A stretch of DNA of 64,000 nucleotides, taken from assembly GCA_963845695.1 (NCBI GenBank), contig CAWJTQ010000001.1:1-64000 (forward strand). Direction: 5' to 3'. Positions 28,619-39,012 of this stretch are shown here, piece by piece (within the stretch, counting starts at the first letter, position 1; every line of letters starts with the position of its first letter). The translations under genes and the position numbers were made by a program. The notes under the pieces are model-generated. The model had not been told where the DNA came from. It was given only the letters and a program-made list of their open reading frames with translations, and made no database searches. The stretch is from CAWJTV01 sp963845695. GTDB taxonomy: Bacteria > Planctomycetota > Planctomycetia > Isosphaerales > Isosphaeraceae.

Positions 28619-29754
28619 CCTTTGAGATCAGACAATAGTGCACGATAGCGATAGCAATAGGTCAGCGGCGCACGAAGGTGCAACCGATGAAGAAGACGCC
28701 AGATCAACAGCGAAGTGGCGGGCGGGGAAGCTCGAACAGCTCGTCGCGTCGCGCCGGCCCGGTTTGCGCGGGTGTCAACAGCGACGTGACCAACGCGTTC
28801 CGGAGAATTGTGCGTGGGGCGGGGAGGGTCGATCATCGCGCGTTCTTGACTCACGAGTGAGGGGGCTAGCCGGGCCGAGTTACGCGACAGGCCCTTGCGA
28901 TGAGAGGTCGCGCGCTTCGAGATGCGTTGGCCCTGGTGGGCCCAAGCGGCGGCACCAGTCCGCAGGGCGGGAGCCCCCGTCACTGCTGCCGAAACCAAGA
29001 TCACGGCCCAGGTTCTAACGTGCTGAGGCATGCCCGGTTTCCTCGAAGGGCTCAGGATATCCCTATCCCTATTGAACGCACCTGGTCGAGGACTGTCAAT
29101 CCCGTGTTTTGAGTCCGAGGGTGCACGTCAGGTTCTGCGCGCTCCATGTCGCTGTCGAGGACATTGGACGCGGGGTTCCGGGGACACACCATACCAAATC
29201 GCGGCACTTTGGCTGGGGTTGAGCCGAGCGTGATTCAGCGCTCGCCCATAAACCAAGAGTCGCATCTTCCCGCTCCGGAAGCACTGCATTTCGAGTGTCA
29301 CGCGCTCCATGGTCCACCAACTACAATGTGCAATCCAAAGAGATGAATTGCTGCAAACCCATTGCGCAAAGGGCGTTCCGCCATCCCCCCGTCAATCCTG
29401 AACTCCGGCGAGAAGTCGAGGCGGCGGGAAACTTGCCCGCACCCCAATAGACGTAAACCATTGTTATTAAGTGGGTTGCAACACAAGAAATGGAGGCGGC
29501 GGCAATTGCACCCGCCGCCCGGACTTATCAAGTAGTTCTGACCATTGCCTTTGGGGAACCGCTGGTGTCGGGAACCGCTGGTGTCAGTTCATTCTTCCGC
29601 CGGAAAAATGTACTGCTCTGAAAATACCGAGCGACCCAACGGACAAGCTTGCACGCACGCGTTTTCATCGGTTCGGGTGCCGCCCAACGGGCGGCATGTC
29701 GGCTGACACCATTAAAACCCGTGTACACGCAATTGAGGAAGCGTAGAGTTTCCC
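28619..29754. other. Gene-poor stretch
   Basis: No supported gene or RNA. Short frames on both strands overlap without domain, composition or ribosome-site support. Only a small family A repeat patch is recognisable (29559-29606). Confidence 0.4.
29559..29606. repeat. REP-like family A repeats
   Basis: GGAACCGCTGGTGTCGGGAA followed by a second CCGCTGGTGTCAGTTC, then TTCTTCCGCCGG. Same TGGTGTCAG core as at 9.3 and 12.8 kb. Confidence 0.5.
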
Positions 29755-29813
29755 CTTGATTCTGCGGTTTTCCAGTTGCGCAAGCGCCAGGGCGGAAACC
29801 AGGCGCTCTCCTC
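29755..29813. repeat. Imperfect 60-bp direct repeat, right copy
   Basis: Same orientation as 25791-25851: CTTGATTCTGC ... AGGCGCTCTCCTC. About 70-75 percent identical by eye, with one small length difference. Confidence 0.55.
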
Positions 29814-29826
29814 TAAGAGGCTATCA

Positions 29827-29898
29827 TTGACTTTTCTTCCGTATTCTCAGGAATTTCCACCGTTGACTTTTCTTCCGTACTCTCAGGGATTTCCACGG
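29827..29898. repeat. Two tandem 36-bp repeats
   Basis: TTGACTTTTCTTCCGTATTC... repeated with three differences. On the minus strand it would encode VEIPESTEEKS twice at the end of a small Glu-rich frame (30088-29813) that overlaps the pump gene stop. That frame is possible but unsupported. Confidence 0.6.
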
Positions 29899-30050
29899 GG
29901 AACGGGCGTCCAAATACGGGCTCGGAACGTTGCGACGCCGGAGATTCGTCGGTTTCGCAGGGAAGCGGCAAACCCTTGCTATCGCGATCGTGTGTGCGCT
30001 CGCCATCGTGTGCTTCTTGTGCTTGGTGTTCGAAAACCTCACTAAGTGGT

Positions 30051-33000
30051 TCATGCGTCTCGTCCTTGAGGAGTTCGCCCGCCGTCAAGCTGGCCGAATA
30101 AATAATAAAGGCCGGGAATGACCAAGACTCCGATGACCGTGCCGACGAGCATGCCGCCGGCTCCCGTGGTGCCGATCGTTCGGTTGCCGATCGCCCCGGC
30201 GCCGGTGGCCACGACCAACGGAAGTAGACCCGCGATGAAGGCGAAGGAGGTCATTTGAATCGGCCGGAACCGCAGTTTTGCGCCTTCGACGGCCGCCTCC
30301 TTGAGAGACACGCCCTCCAGCCGCCGTTGGACCGCGAATTCCACGATCAAGATCGCGTTCTTGCCGAGCAGACCGACCAGCATGACCAGACCAATCTGGG
30401 CGTACACATCGTTAGCCAAACCCGTGGCCTGCAGGAATAGGAAAGAACCAAAAAGCCCGACCGGCAGCGACAGGATCACCGGCAGCGGCAGGATAAAGCT
30501 CTCGTATTGCGCAACCAACACCAGATAGACGAAGGCGACGACGATGAGGAAGATATAAACGGCCTCATTCCCCTTTCTTGACTCGTCATAAGAGAGACCC
30601 GACCAGCCGACGTCGAAACCGCGAGGCAGTGTCTTGGCGCCGACCTCCTTGATCGCCTGGATGGCTTGACCGGTGCTGTAGCCAGCAGCCGGCGCGCATT
30701 GAATGGCGGCGGAGGTGTACAGGTTATACCGGGTGATCTCATTCAAACCCTGCTTCTTCTGGATCGTCATGAACGCGGAGTAGGGGACCATTGCCCCTTT
30801 GTCGTTCTTGACGAATAGGTTCTCCAGATCCTCTGGGTAGCGCCGGAACTCCGGCTTGGCCTGGACGAAGACCTTGAAGAACTGGTTGAAGCGAATGAAT
30901 CCCTGCTCCCAAGTGCTGCCAATGAGGATGTTGAGGTTGTCCATCGCTGCCTTGATCGACACGCCCTTCTGCATGGCTATGTCGTTGTTGATGATCAGCT
31001 CGTACTGCGGGTAGTTGGCGGCGTAGAAGGTGAACAGGTTCGTCACCTCCTTACGTTTTTTCACGGCGACCATGAACTTCTCGGTCACCTCTCCGAGCCG
31101 CTGGTAATCCGCGGAGAACGTCTTGTCGAGGACGAGCATGGAGATACCCCCGGCGGTGCCAAAGCCGGGAACCGCGGGCGGTTCAAAGAACTCGAGCTTC
31201 ACGTTGCTCAGCCGGCGGCATTTTTCTTCGAGATCCACAATGATCTGGCGTGCGGTTCGCGTGCGGTCGGCCCAGGTTTTCAGGTTGATGATACAGGTTC
31301 CCGAGTTCGAGCCGCGGCCTTCGGTCAGGACTTCATAACCGGCCAACGAGGTGACGGAGGCGACTTCCTGGATCTCCTTGGCGATCGCCTCGAGCTCCCG
31401 GGATTTGTCGTTGGTGTACTCGAGCGTGGAGCCTGGAGGCGTCTGGAGGACGGCGTAGATGATGCCCTGGTCCTCCCCCGGGATAAAACCCGTCGCGAGC
31501 TGAGTGTTCACAACGTAAATGGCGAAGCCAAATCCCATCACAATGAACGAGGTCAACGCTCGGTGCGTCACGATCCGGCGCAGAAACGCAGCATAACCAG
31601 TCGTGACCTTCTCGACGGCGCGGTCAAACGGACCCCGCACGAGCGGCAGAAGAATGAGCAGGAAGCCAACCGGCCCCCACAACTCATACACCAGATACGT
31701 CATTCCGCCCAAGACCAGCAACCCTCCCAGCGCATAGAGCAGCTTGACTCCTAGTCCGCGCGGCCTTGCCACGTTGCTCGTATAGGTGTCGGGTTTCGTG
31801 TGGGTGTTAGGGTCGGTGTGGTCGTGGGGCTTGAGAATCATCGCACAGAGGACCGGCGTCAGCGTCAGGGCCACCAGCCCGGACAGAATGATGGACGTGG
31901 CCATCGTGATCCCAAACTGGCGGTAGAAGGTGCCGACCGCCCCGGGAATGAACGTCACCGGAACGAAGACGGACGTCATCACGAGGGTGATGGCAATGAT
32001 CGCGCCTGAGATCTCGTGCACGACCTCCAGGGTTGCCTGGTAGGGCGATAAGTGCTTCTGGTCGATCTTGACATGCACCGCCTCGACCACCACGATCGCG
32101 TTGTCCACCACGATGCCGATCGCCAGCACCAGCGCGAAGAGTGTGATCAGGTTGATCGAGATACCAAGCAACAGCAGGAAAAAGAAGGTACCGATCAGCG
32201 ATACGGGAACCGCCAGGGTCGGGATCAGCGTGGATCGTAAATCCCCGAGGAACATGTAGACCACGAGAGACACCAAAATGAACGCCTCGAGTAGGGTGTG
32301 TAGCACCTTTTCGATCGAGGCGTCCAGAAATTTGGAGACGTCGTAGGCGAACTCGTAGTCCATCCCGGGAGGGAATGATTCCTTCTTGATCAGCTTGAGT
32401 TCCGTCTTGATAGACTCGATAACCTCGGCGGCGTTGGAGCCGGGAGCCTGCTTGAGAACGATGGATGCCGCGGGATGCCCGTTGATATCCGAGTAAATAT
32501 CGAAGAACTGGGGACCCAACTCCACATCGCCAACGTCCTTGAGCCGCAGGATCTCCCCCTCGGGATTTGCTTTTAGAATGAGGCTTTCATACTGCTCTGG
32601 CTTGTTGAAGCGCCCGATATAAGTCAACACGTACTCTTTGGATTGCGACGTCTTCCCCGTGGCCTGGCCGAGTCGTCCGGGCGAACCAATCATGCTCTGT
32701 TCCCCCAGAGTCTTCATGACATCCTCGGACGACACGTTGTAGGCGCGCATGCGGTCGGGATTCAGCCAAACCCGCATCGCAAAGATGCGGTTGCCGAGAT
32801 TCCTGGGGATGCCCATGCCTTTGATCCGCTTGAGCCGGGGCATGACGAAGACGTTGGCAAAGTTGAAGAGGTCTTTCTGGTCGGCGTTGGGATCCTTGCT
32901 GTAAATATTCACGTACATCAGCATGCTCGGCACGACCTGACTGACGAGGATCCCCTCGCGTCTCACCAGGGGCGGGAGCTGGAAGAGCACGATGTTGACC

Positions 33001-33330
33001 CGGTTTTGCACGTTCACCACATTGATGTTGGGATCCGTGCCCGGCTCGAAGTAGATGATGATCGCCGCCTCACCGGCACTGGTCGCGGAGGAGGTAATGA
33101 AACGCATGTTCTGGACGCCGTTGATGGATTGCTCCAACGGAATCAGAACCGATTCGACCAGGACATTGGCGCTGGCGCACGGGATAAGAAATGGAAACCA
33201 TCACGGTCGGCGGCGCAATGTCGGGGAACTGTGCGATCGGAAGGAGTATGATCCCCAGCACCCCCAGGAACACGATGATCACCGAGATAACAATCGCCAA
33301 CGCCGGTCTATGAAGGATTTTTGCGAACAT
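30051..33330 (-). CDS. HAE1-type RND efflux permease (AcrB-like), one frame break
   Basis: Inner-membrane proton-driven drug/solvent exporter of about 1090 residues. Start MFAKILHRPALAIVISVIIV at 33330 gives the first helix, then LPIAQFPDIAPPTVMVSISYP. The frame is lost by one base near 33165 and resumes at ANVLVESVLIPLEQSINGVQ NMRF. Later landmarks: SIVLKQAPGSNAAEVIESIK, VPVSLIGTFFFLLLLGISIN, LVLAIGIVVDNAIVVVEAVH (helix 4, paired acidic residues), and GLLGKNAILIVEFAVQ plus TSFAFIAGLLPLV in the second half. No membrane-fusion or outer-membrane partner is visible next to it; the 1 kb upstream is non-coding. The break fits an assembly indel better than decay, because the remaining ~1030 codons are intact. 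Confidence 0.9.
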
Positions 33331-33880
33331 AGTCTCACCGGGCGCATCAAGACCAGCCATTCCTGGGCTGGGCTTGGGGCGTCATTCCCCGGCGCGATTC
33401 CATCGCGTCGAACGAGATCCGAGAGGCAGAATTGAGAGCAAGCGGTCGGAGTTGTCGAGTTCCCTGGAACGGCGTGATCGATCATCGCCGCTGGCAAGGA
33501 GGCATCGTCGCACCAAGCCGCACCTATGGGAGCAGGAAAATTGGTGTCATGGGAAATTGATGTCACGTCATGACACTATTTATCCCTTGGAAGTGATCGA
33601 TCCAACACAATAGGTTTGCGCAACGTCGGGCCAGACGACTGTCGGACGGGAATCCGACAACCTCGGATCGCCCCACGCAACCGATAGGACCGCACAAGAC
33701 CCGAAGGCGATGGAGGTGGCTCTGCAAAAAATTGCAGACTCAATATACCAGCTCAGGGCGCGCAATGCTATACCCTGAGGGTCGTGATTCCAGGATTCTT
33801 TGAACTATGAATTCAGTGGATATGGCTGGAATGGCGAACGATTGGGGTGTGGACGCCGAATACGAGCCCGGCGCACAGCG
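33331..33880. other. Gene-free stretch upstream of the RND gene
   Basis: No supported gene. A family A-like pair (TTGGTGTCATGGGAAATTGA, then TGATGTCACGTCATGACAC) lies at about 33540-33575, including the palindrome GTGTCATGACGTGACATCA on the minus strand. The pump promoter should be here. Confidence 0.4.
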
Positions 33881-34078
33881 GAGAACAAAAGGGTCAGGCG
33901 AAGAACAAAAGGGTCAGGCGAAGAACAAAAGGGTCAGGGCGAAGAACAAAAGGGTCAGGAAGAACAAAAGGGTCAGGAACCGTTTTTGGGAAGAACAAAA
34001 GGGTCAGGAACCGTTTTTGACCTCCAAATTGGGAAGAACAAAAGGGTCAGGAACCGTTTTTGACCTCCAAATTGGGGA
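33881..34078. repeat. Seven-copy tandem repeat AAGAACAAAAGGGTCAGG
   Basis: Seven direct copies of GAACAAAAGGGTCAGG. The first four are spaced 18-21 bases apart. The last three are extended by AACCGTTTTTG and then GACCTCCAAATTGGG, giving units of 31, 43 and 43 bases. The stepwise growth suggests copying of progressively longer units. A-box + GGGTCAG + GAACCGTTTTT resembles the REP-like family A design. Confidence 0.85.
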
Positions 34079-34188
34079 CATCCACAGAATTCTTGAGGTC
34101 TGACCCTGAGGTTTCCCCCGCCGTTACCGTGACCTCGCACTCCCACCGATCTCTTGCTCGACCAAGGATTGCCTGCTATGCATCGCGC

Positions 34189-35098
34189 ATGAGCGCATCA
34201 CGAGGATGGCAACGGATCATCAGCCGCACTGCTGCAGTGGCGAAAGGGCATGCCATCAAGCTCCAGCTCTGGCGCGCTGGTGAGCCGATCCCTGCCATGA
34301 TCGGCACGCCGCCACCGAAACGGGCCTTGTGGCTTGACCCAGAAGGGCACGCCAGGGATTTCGCCGAGCGGTATGCCGAACCGATGAATTACCATGTCCA
34401 GAACCGGATGATGGAGCTCGGCATCCCGACCGACCGGATCGGCGCACGGAAATACGGCTGCCCGCACCGCGCTTTCTGGCCGGAGGAGACGACCGGCGGC
34501 GGCAACGTGTCCGCCAGGCGGCTCACCGTCGATTCGGGCGGGTTCAACACCGAGCTGATGGCCAACCGCCCCGAAGCGGGTGAGGTCTGGGCAAAATCGA
34601 GGCTCCACGATAGGATCGACGCCATCATCGCCCATTGAGGACGCCGAGAGCCTGACCGGCGACCATGACATTGCCGAGGCGATAGCCCCGGACACGACGC
34701 TCCCGGTCACGGATGGGGCGCGCCAAATTCTTCAGGCGATCAGGGGAATCCCCGGGAGCGGTGACGTGATCCATTACCTGTCGGTGGGGCATCTCGACCC
34801 GGATGCGCTCCGTGAGTGTGCGGCCGTGGCGACCCGGCCGCTCGACGAGACGACGGTCAGCCGCGTACTGGCCGAGTTCCCGGGAATCACGGCCGAACTC
34901 AAGGATGGGTACATAGCCCTGCCGTGGCACGGACTCGGGCCGGTGGGCCTGAGCGAGGCATTTGCCCTCCGGCTCCACGACCTGACCGGCTGCTTGATCG
35001 CCGACCGGAGGAACGGGCGTCTCATCGAGCCGAAGGCATTGTCGGGGAAGAAGAGGGCCGCCTTTCAGGAATTGTCGCAGGTCGACCGTCGGATTTGA
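34189..35098 (+). CDS. Hypothetical protein of ~303 residues across one frame break
   Basis: The first part starts MSASRGWQRIISRTAAVAKG at 34189 and stops at 34638 (RIDAIIAH). Removing one T at about 34635 continues as EDAESLTGDHDIAEAIAPDT to LSQVDRRI at 35098. The joined protein is a plausible soluble ~303-residue product with no domain I know. The second half contains ALPWHGLGPVGLSEAFALRL and ADRRNGRLIEPKALSGKKR. It stands alone, downstream of the tandem repeat block. It could instead be two overlapping genes, but the second lacks a good start. Confidence 0.5.
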
Positions 35099-35367
35099 TC
35101 TACTGGGCCGTGATGTGATCAGCGACAATTAGGATTCCCGTCCTCCTTTCTCTCTATTATGTCCTCTTTTCTCTCTATGTCTTCCTATCTCTCTCCTTCG
35201 TTACGTCCCCTTTTCTCTCTCCCGCACAGCGGCACACAACCCGGCGCCATCGTCCTCCGCTTCTTGCTGGTTGGGGCGCCCTCGAATCAAGCGGCTTGCA
35301 TCCTCGAATGCCAATGCGTTTTCGCCCCGCAATCAGCCAACGGAGAGAGCGCATGTCGGGCCAGCGA

Positions 35368-35694
35368 TCAAGCACGCCCCATCAATTCGCGAAATGTCCC
35401 TGAACTGCGATAATGCAGTTCCCCCATTTCGCCCGTTGTGACAAGTTCATAGATATGCAAATTCTTAAAAACGGTCTCATGATCGGTCCAACCGGAGACC
35501 ACCGCTTCCCACGCTGCCGGCGGCGGCATCAAGTAGACGTAACGGTTATGCCCCCGCTTTCGCGACTCGATGACAAAGCAACATCTTCGCATTGTCTCGG
35601 CATCGAGAATGAGTCCGTCGTAAGGGCCGCGATAGAATTGACCTTGGGTTAGGGTGATGGTTCCAACACAGCTTCGATGATCGCATCCGCGCAT
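35368..35694 (-). CDS. Hypothetical protein
   Basis: About 108 residues from the ATG at 35694 (MRGCDHRSCVGTITLTQGQF); the frame extends to 35916, but that part is Arg-rich and less protein-like. Contains YRGPYDGLILDAETMRRCCF, RYVYLMPPPAAWEAVVSGWT and HYRSSGTFRELMGRA. The YDG/LMPPP pattern looks like a small conserved planctomycete protein, but I cannot name it. No signal peptide, no operon. Confidence 0.5.
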   Translation of the reverse strand: MRGCDHRSCVGTITLTQGQFYRGPYDGLILDAETMRRCCFVIESRKRGHNRYVYLMPPPAAWEAVVSGWTDHETVFKNLHIYELVTTGEMGELHYRSSGTFRELMGRA

Positions 35695-35916
35695 GTCGTT
35701 CACCCCATCAGACAACGTCGGTCTCCGCGCTGTCGCTACGCGAGCGGAGAATTGATCGCGAATCGCGTGCCATAGGTGGGCGGTAGATGATAAGAGACGG
35801 TGGCGTTGTTTTTTTGAAACTCGGACCATCCGACTCAGGCGTTGGAATCCGGCCATGCGAATCATCGTGTTCGCCCATCGTTCGATCCTTGATGAGGCGC
35901 GACGGCCCGCCTCCAC

Positions 35917-36768
35917 CGGCAGGCCATCCCGACTTACCTGATCGACGTTAAAATGGTTATCGGAGGCTTGAAAAATCGTGAACGAATGGACAGAAATCGC
36001 GTTTCATAAGCCTTTTCGTTAGTAGTATAGAACATTCGACGCTAAAGGAGGCTTAACGCTTCGGATTATGCAGGCTTAAGGGTGAGGGCGTTCTCAGGCG
36101 CCCGGCCCCCGATCAGCCTGCTGATACGCCGCCGTCGCCGGGCACCATTGCGCGTGCATGCACGGAAGCAGAGGCGATTGGTTCCACCGGTTAACTTCTT
36201 GTTTGTTCGTCGCCGGAGCATCCGAAAACGACGGTGTTAGGATTGGGGGCTGACGGAGGCGGGGGGAGAAACAACGGGGGAGGGAGGAACAAATGGGCAG
36301 CAAGCCATCTCGATCATCGATTGATCTGTCAAGTCACCCGACTACCAGCCCCTCTGCGCTGCGAGGGCGCGAAATCTTGTGAGAGTCCTGCACTCGCTGC
36401 ACGGAAAGGTCGTGGATCGACGATCTGTGTGGAGATTCATATGCCTGCAATTCTACCTGATCGAGCCTGACGCGTAATCGAATTGGTGATCATGCCGAAG
36501 TCGGTGGGCGAGACGTCGATGGCGAAGACCAAGGGCGTGGCCGGAACATCGCCTGGGACCCGCTGGAGGTCGATGCGGAGCAAGTCGCGGTCCATCGCTG
36601 GGGTATTGCGTCCCAGCCGCCGAACAGGTATTGATAGCGTCTGTGGTCGCGTCCGGCGGCGCTGGCCCGTAGCCAGCCGGAGGTCCTCGGCAGAGTTGCC
36701 GAAAGTGGGTTGCACGAATTCCTCGAAGCGTGATTTCGTGATCTGACAAGGAAATCGGATACCGATCA
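35917..36768. other. Gene-poor stretch before the DUF4157 gene
   Basis: No convincing gene. A minus-strand frame (36811-36437, about 124 codons) contains FGNSAEDLRLATGQRRRTRP and could be a fragment, but has no recognised domain. An AT-rich patch (36000-36060) interrupts the GC-rich sequence. Confidence 0.35.
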
Positions 36769-38261
36769 ATGGGCGGAGACTGGCGCTCCGTCGGGTTGCC
36801 TTCTGCGCCACTGACGACCGTTGCAGTGGAAAGGAAGCCTTGCCAACCTAACTCCTGTGAGATCGCCATGGGTGTCGCAAGTGGTCCAGTCATCTCCTCC
36901 GCTCTCCTCCGAGAGCTCCTTCCCGCAGAGGATGGACGCCCGATCGACGGAGAGATCAGGGAGTTCATGGAAGCCCGCCTCGGTCGCGACTTCGGCGCGG
37001 TCAGGGTTCATACCGGAGCGAAAGCGTCCGAGGCGGCGAGAACGTTGCAGGCACGGGCTTTCGTTGCGGGCAACCGAATCGTGTTTGACGAGGGCGAATA
37101 CGACACTCGGACGCCGGATGGGCGGCACCTGCTGGCGCACGAATTGACCCACGTCGTTCAACAGCAGGGCTGTGGCCGGCGAGTTGAGTGGCCATGTCTT
37201 GTCGGCGAAGAGTGCGACGAATTCGAAGAAGAGGCGGAGCTGGTGGCTGGCCAGGTGTTGGGAGGAGGTGCGTTGCCTCCAATCACTCCCGATCACCGCG
37301 GCGTCATCCGGCGGGTCGTCCAGCCCGATGTGTCGTCCACGAGAATCACCATCCATCGCGGGCCGAGCGTCCACACCCCGCGAGCTCCGAGCCCACTCAC
37401 CGGACATTCCAATGACGCCGACTTCACGTGCGGCACCTTGAACGCCGCCGGTACGCCGACGACCGCGTGCATCTCAGCGGACGCCACAGTCCAAGTCAAC
37501 GGCGCCGCAGGCGACAGCCTCTTGGGATGGAGGTTCGGCTTGATTCAGGTCCAGTGGATCGAGACGAACTGGGGCGACTATCGCGGTCGGATCAACAACC
37601 ATGGGAGCCTTTTCTTGCAGCGAGCGCGGCCGCCAGGTCGGCTCAACCAGGCGTGCCGCGATACTGTTGGGACCGGGACGGCAGGGAATTTCTTCTACGA
37701 CCCGGCCTTCATCACGCCCCCATTTCCACCGGGTCCCATGGCCCTGCCGACGCCCATCAGCGTCCTCGGTTGGAACGATACTCCCGGGGATTTCTACCGG
37801 TTGCGCGAACTGAACTCGCAGACGGGGCAGATCAATTTTCTGCGCGAAGTCCAGTTGGAGTTCCATTTCTTGACCGTCTTCTCCGCCCGCGATCCCTTAG
37901 GCGCTTTCACTCATCTGGCCCACTTCTACTGGAATGTCCATTGGCAGGCACGGTTCCAGCCTGCCAACTTCACAAACCTCGCCCTGCCGTGGCACGTGCA
38001 CTCGTCCCTGGGGGGAACGCCCGGAACATTGGACCGGTTCAGCATGGTATCCCCAGGCCCACCAACGCCCGTGAGCGGGCGATGGTCGCTGCGCTCAGCT
38101 CCCCGACCCTCGTGAATAACTGCAATGACATCGCGGGCACGGCAGCGAACGCCGTCGACCCCGTGGCGGATACGCCCGCGCCACTCGCACCGCCGGCCAT
38201 CGCGCCAAACGCGAACCGCCGCGAGAGCAAAGTATGGGCAAACTTCGTTGTGACCAGATAA
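36769..38261 (+). CDS. DUF4157 (eCIS-core-like) domain protein, frame break near C-terminus
   Basis: DUF4157 occupies roughly residues 60-130: REFMEARLGRDFGAVRVHTG, AARTLQARAFVAGNRIVF and HLLAHELTHVVQQ. It keeps the HExxH-like HELTH motif of proteins linked to extracellular contractile injection systems and secreted toxins. A Glu-rich linker and a ~260-residue beta-rich C-terminal region of unknown function follow (GRINNHGSLFLQRARPPGRL, VQLEFHFLTVFSARDP, HFYWNVHWQARF). Near 38050 one base breaks the frame; the other frame continues GIPRPTNARERAMVAALSSP to SKVWANFVVTR, stop 38261. ATG 36868 (MGVASGPV) is an alternative start. No eCIS sheath, tube or baseplate gene is nearby. Confidence 0.75.
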
Positions 38262-38339
38262 GGAAGACCGCGGTGCGAGTACCGTATCCCCCCAAAACCG
38301 GGATCACTTCGTCGACTACGCCAGGATCCTTCGCGATGA

Positions 38340-38984
38340 CTAATCCAATTCCTTGATCTTGATGTCCTTGAATTGCACTTCCATCGCCGGCCCTACGTGG
38401 ATCTGGAGCGCAATGACACCACTGAGCTGTCCCGTCGGGTCTTCCAGATCGACGGACCGGATGCCGTTCAGTACCAGCGTGATGTGGTGGCCCTTGGCGG
38501 TGATCTCATAATCGTTCCACGCGTCCGGTTTGAGTTTCTTCACGGCCTCGGGAGCAGGCCGCTTGATGATGAGCCGGTTCGGGCTGCCTTCCTCCAGGAG
38601 AAGGCCCCAGTATCCCTTGGCAACGTCGGCCTGATAGCCTCTGGCGGTCCCATCGGCCAGGATGCTTGTCCGGAACTGGATACCACTGTTGCCTTCATCG
38701 CTCACGAGCCGAACGGAGGCCTTCAGAACGAAGTCCTTGTATTCTTTCTTGGTTGCCAGGAATGTGTTGGTCTTGAGCTGATTCTTGCCCTGCTTGCCAA
38801 TGATCATCCCGTCCTTGACCCTCCACAACTCCGGCTGGGTCGCCTCCCAGCCTTCGAGATCCTTGCCATTAAAGAGCGGTTTGAAATCATCCTTGTCGTC
38901 GGCGCGACTCGGCGCGATCATGCTGATGCCGGCCACGACGATTCCGATCGCGAGACGTCGTACGACGAGCCTGCCCCGATTCAT
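38340..38984 (-). CDS. DUF1080 (3-keto-disaccharide hydrolase-like) secreted protein
   Basis: 214 residues from ATG 38984, with AAGGAG 7-8 bases upstream. Signal peptide in LVVRRLAIGIVVAGISM, cleaved near SRADD. Family landmarks: FKPLFNGKDLEGWEATQPEL, GNSGIQFRTSI, GLLLEEGSPNRLI, WNDYEITAKGHHITLVLNGI and GVIALQIHVGPAMEVQFKDI, ending IKIKELD: the standard LamG-like DUF1080 fold at full length. It starts 29 bases after the oxidoreductase stop, so the two are probably co-transcribed, a common planctomycete pairing for processing oxidised sugars. Confidence 0.9.
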   Translation of the reverse strand: MNRGRLVVRRLAIGIVVAGISMIAPSRADDKDDFKPLFNGKDLEGWEATQPELWRVKDGMIIGKQGKNQLKTNTFLATKKEYKDFVLKASVRLVSDEGNSGIQFRTSILADGTARGYQADVAKGYWGLLLEEGSPNRLIIKRPAPEAVKKLKPDAWNDYEITAKGHHITLVLNGIRSVDLEDPTGQLSGVIALQIHVGPAMEVQFKDIKIKELD

Positions 38985-39012
38985 GGAGTTGCTCCTTTCG
39001 TGCGCGGTTCTT

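Noticed and set aside
25694..29813. Integrative element with att sites at tRNA-Ala
   Set aside because: No integrase, and the direct repeats do not contain the tRNA 3' end; kept only as a weak observation.
29813..30088. Small Glu-rich minus-strand frame overlapping the pump stop
   Set aside because: Contains a duplicated VEIPESTEEKS, but its start is an internal TTG within the pump gene and there is no homology; left as a remark under the tandem repeat.
33881..34078. CRISPR array
   Set aside because: Direct repeats are adjacent or separated by repeated, not unique, sequence; no cas genes nearby.
36437..36811. Minus-strand 124-codon frame upstream of the DUF4157 gene
   Set aside because: Some protein-like stretches but no recognised domain, and it overlaps the start of the DUF4157 gene; not enough support.
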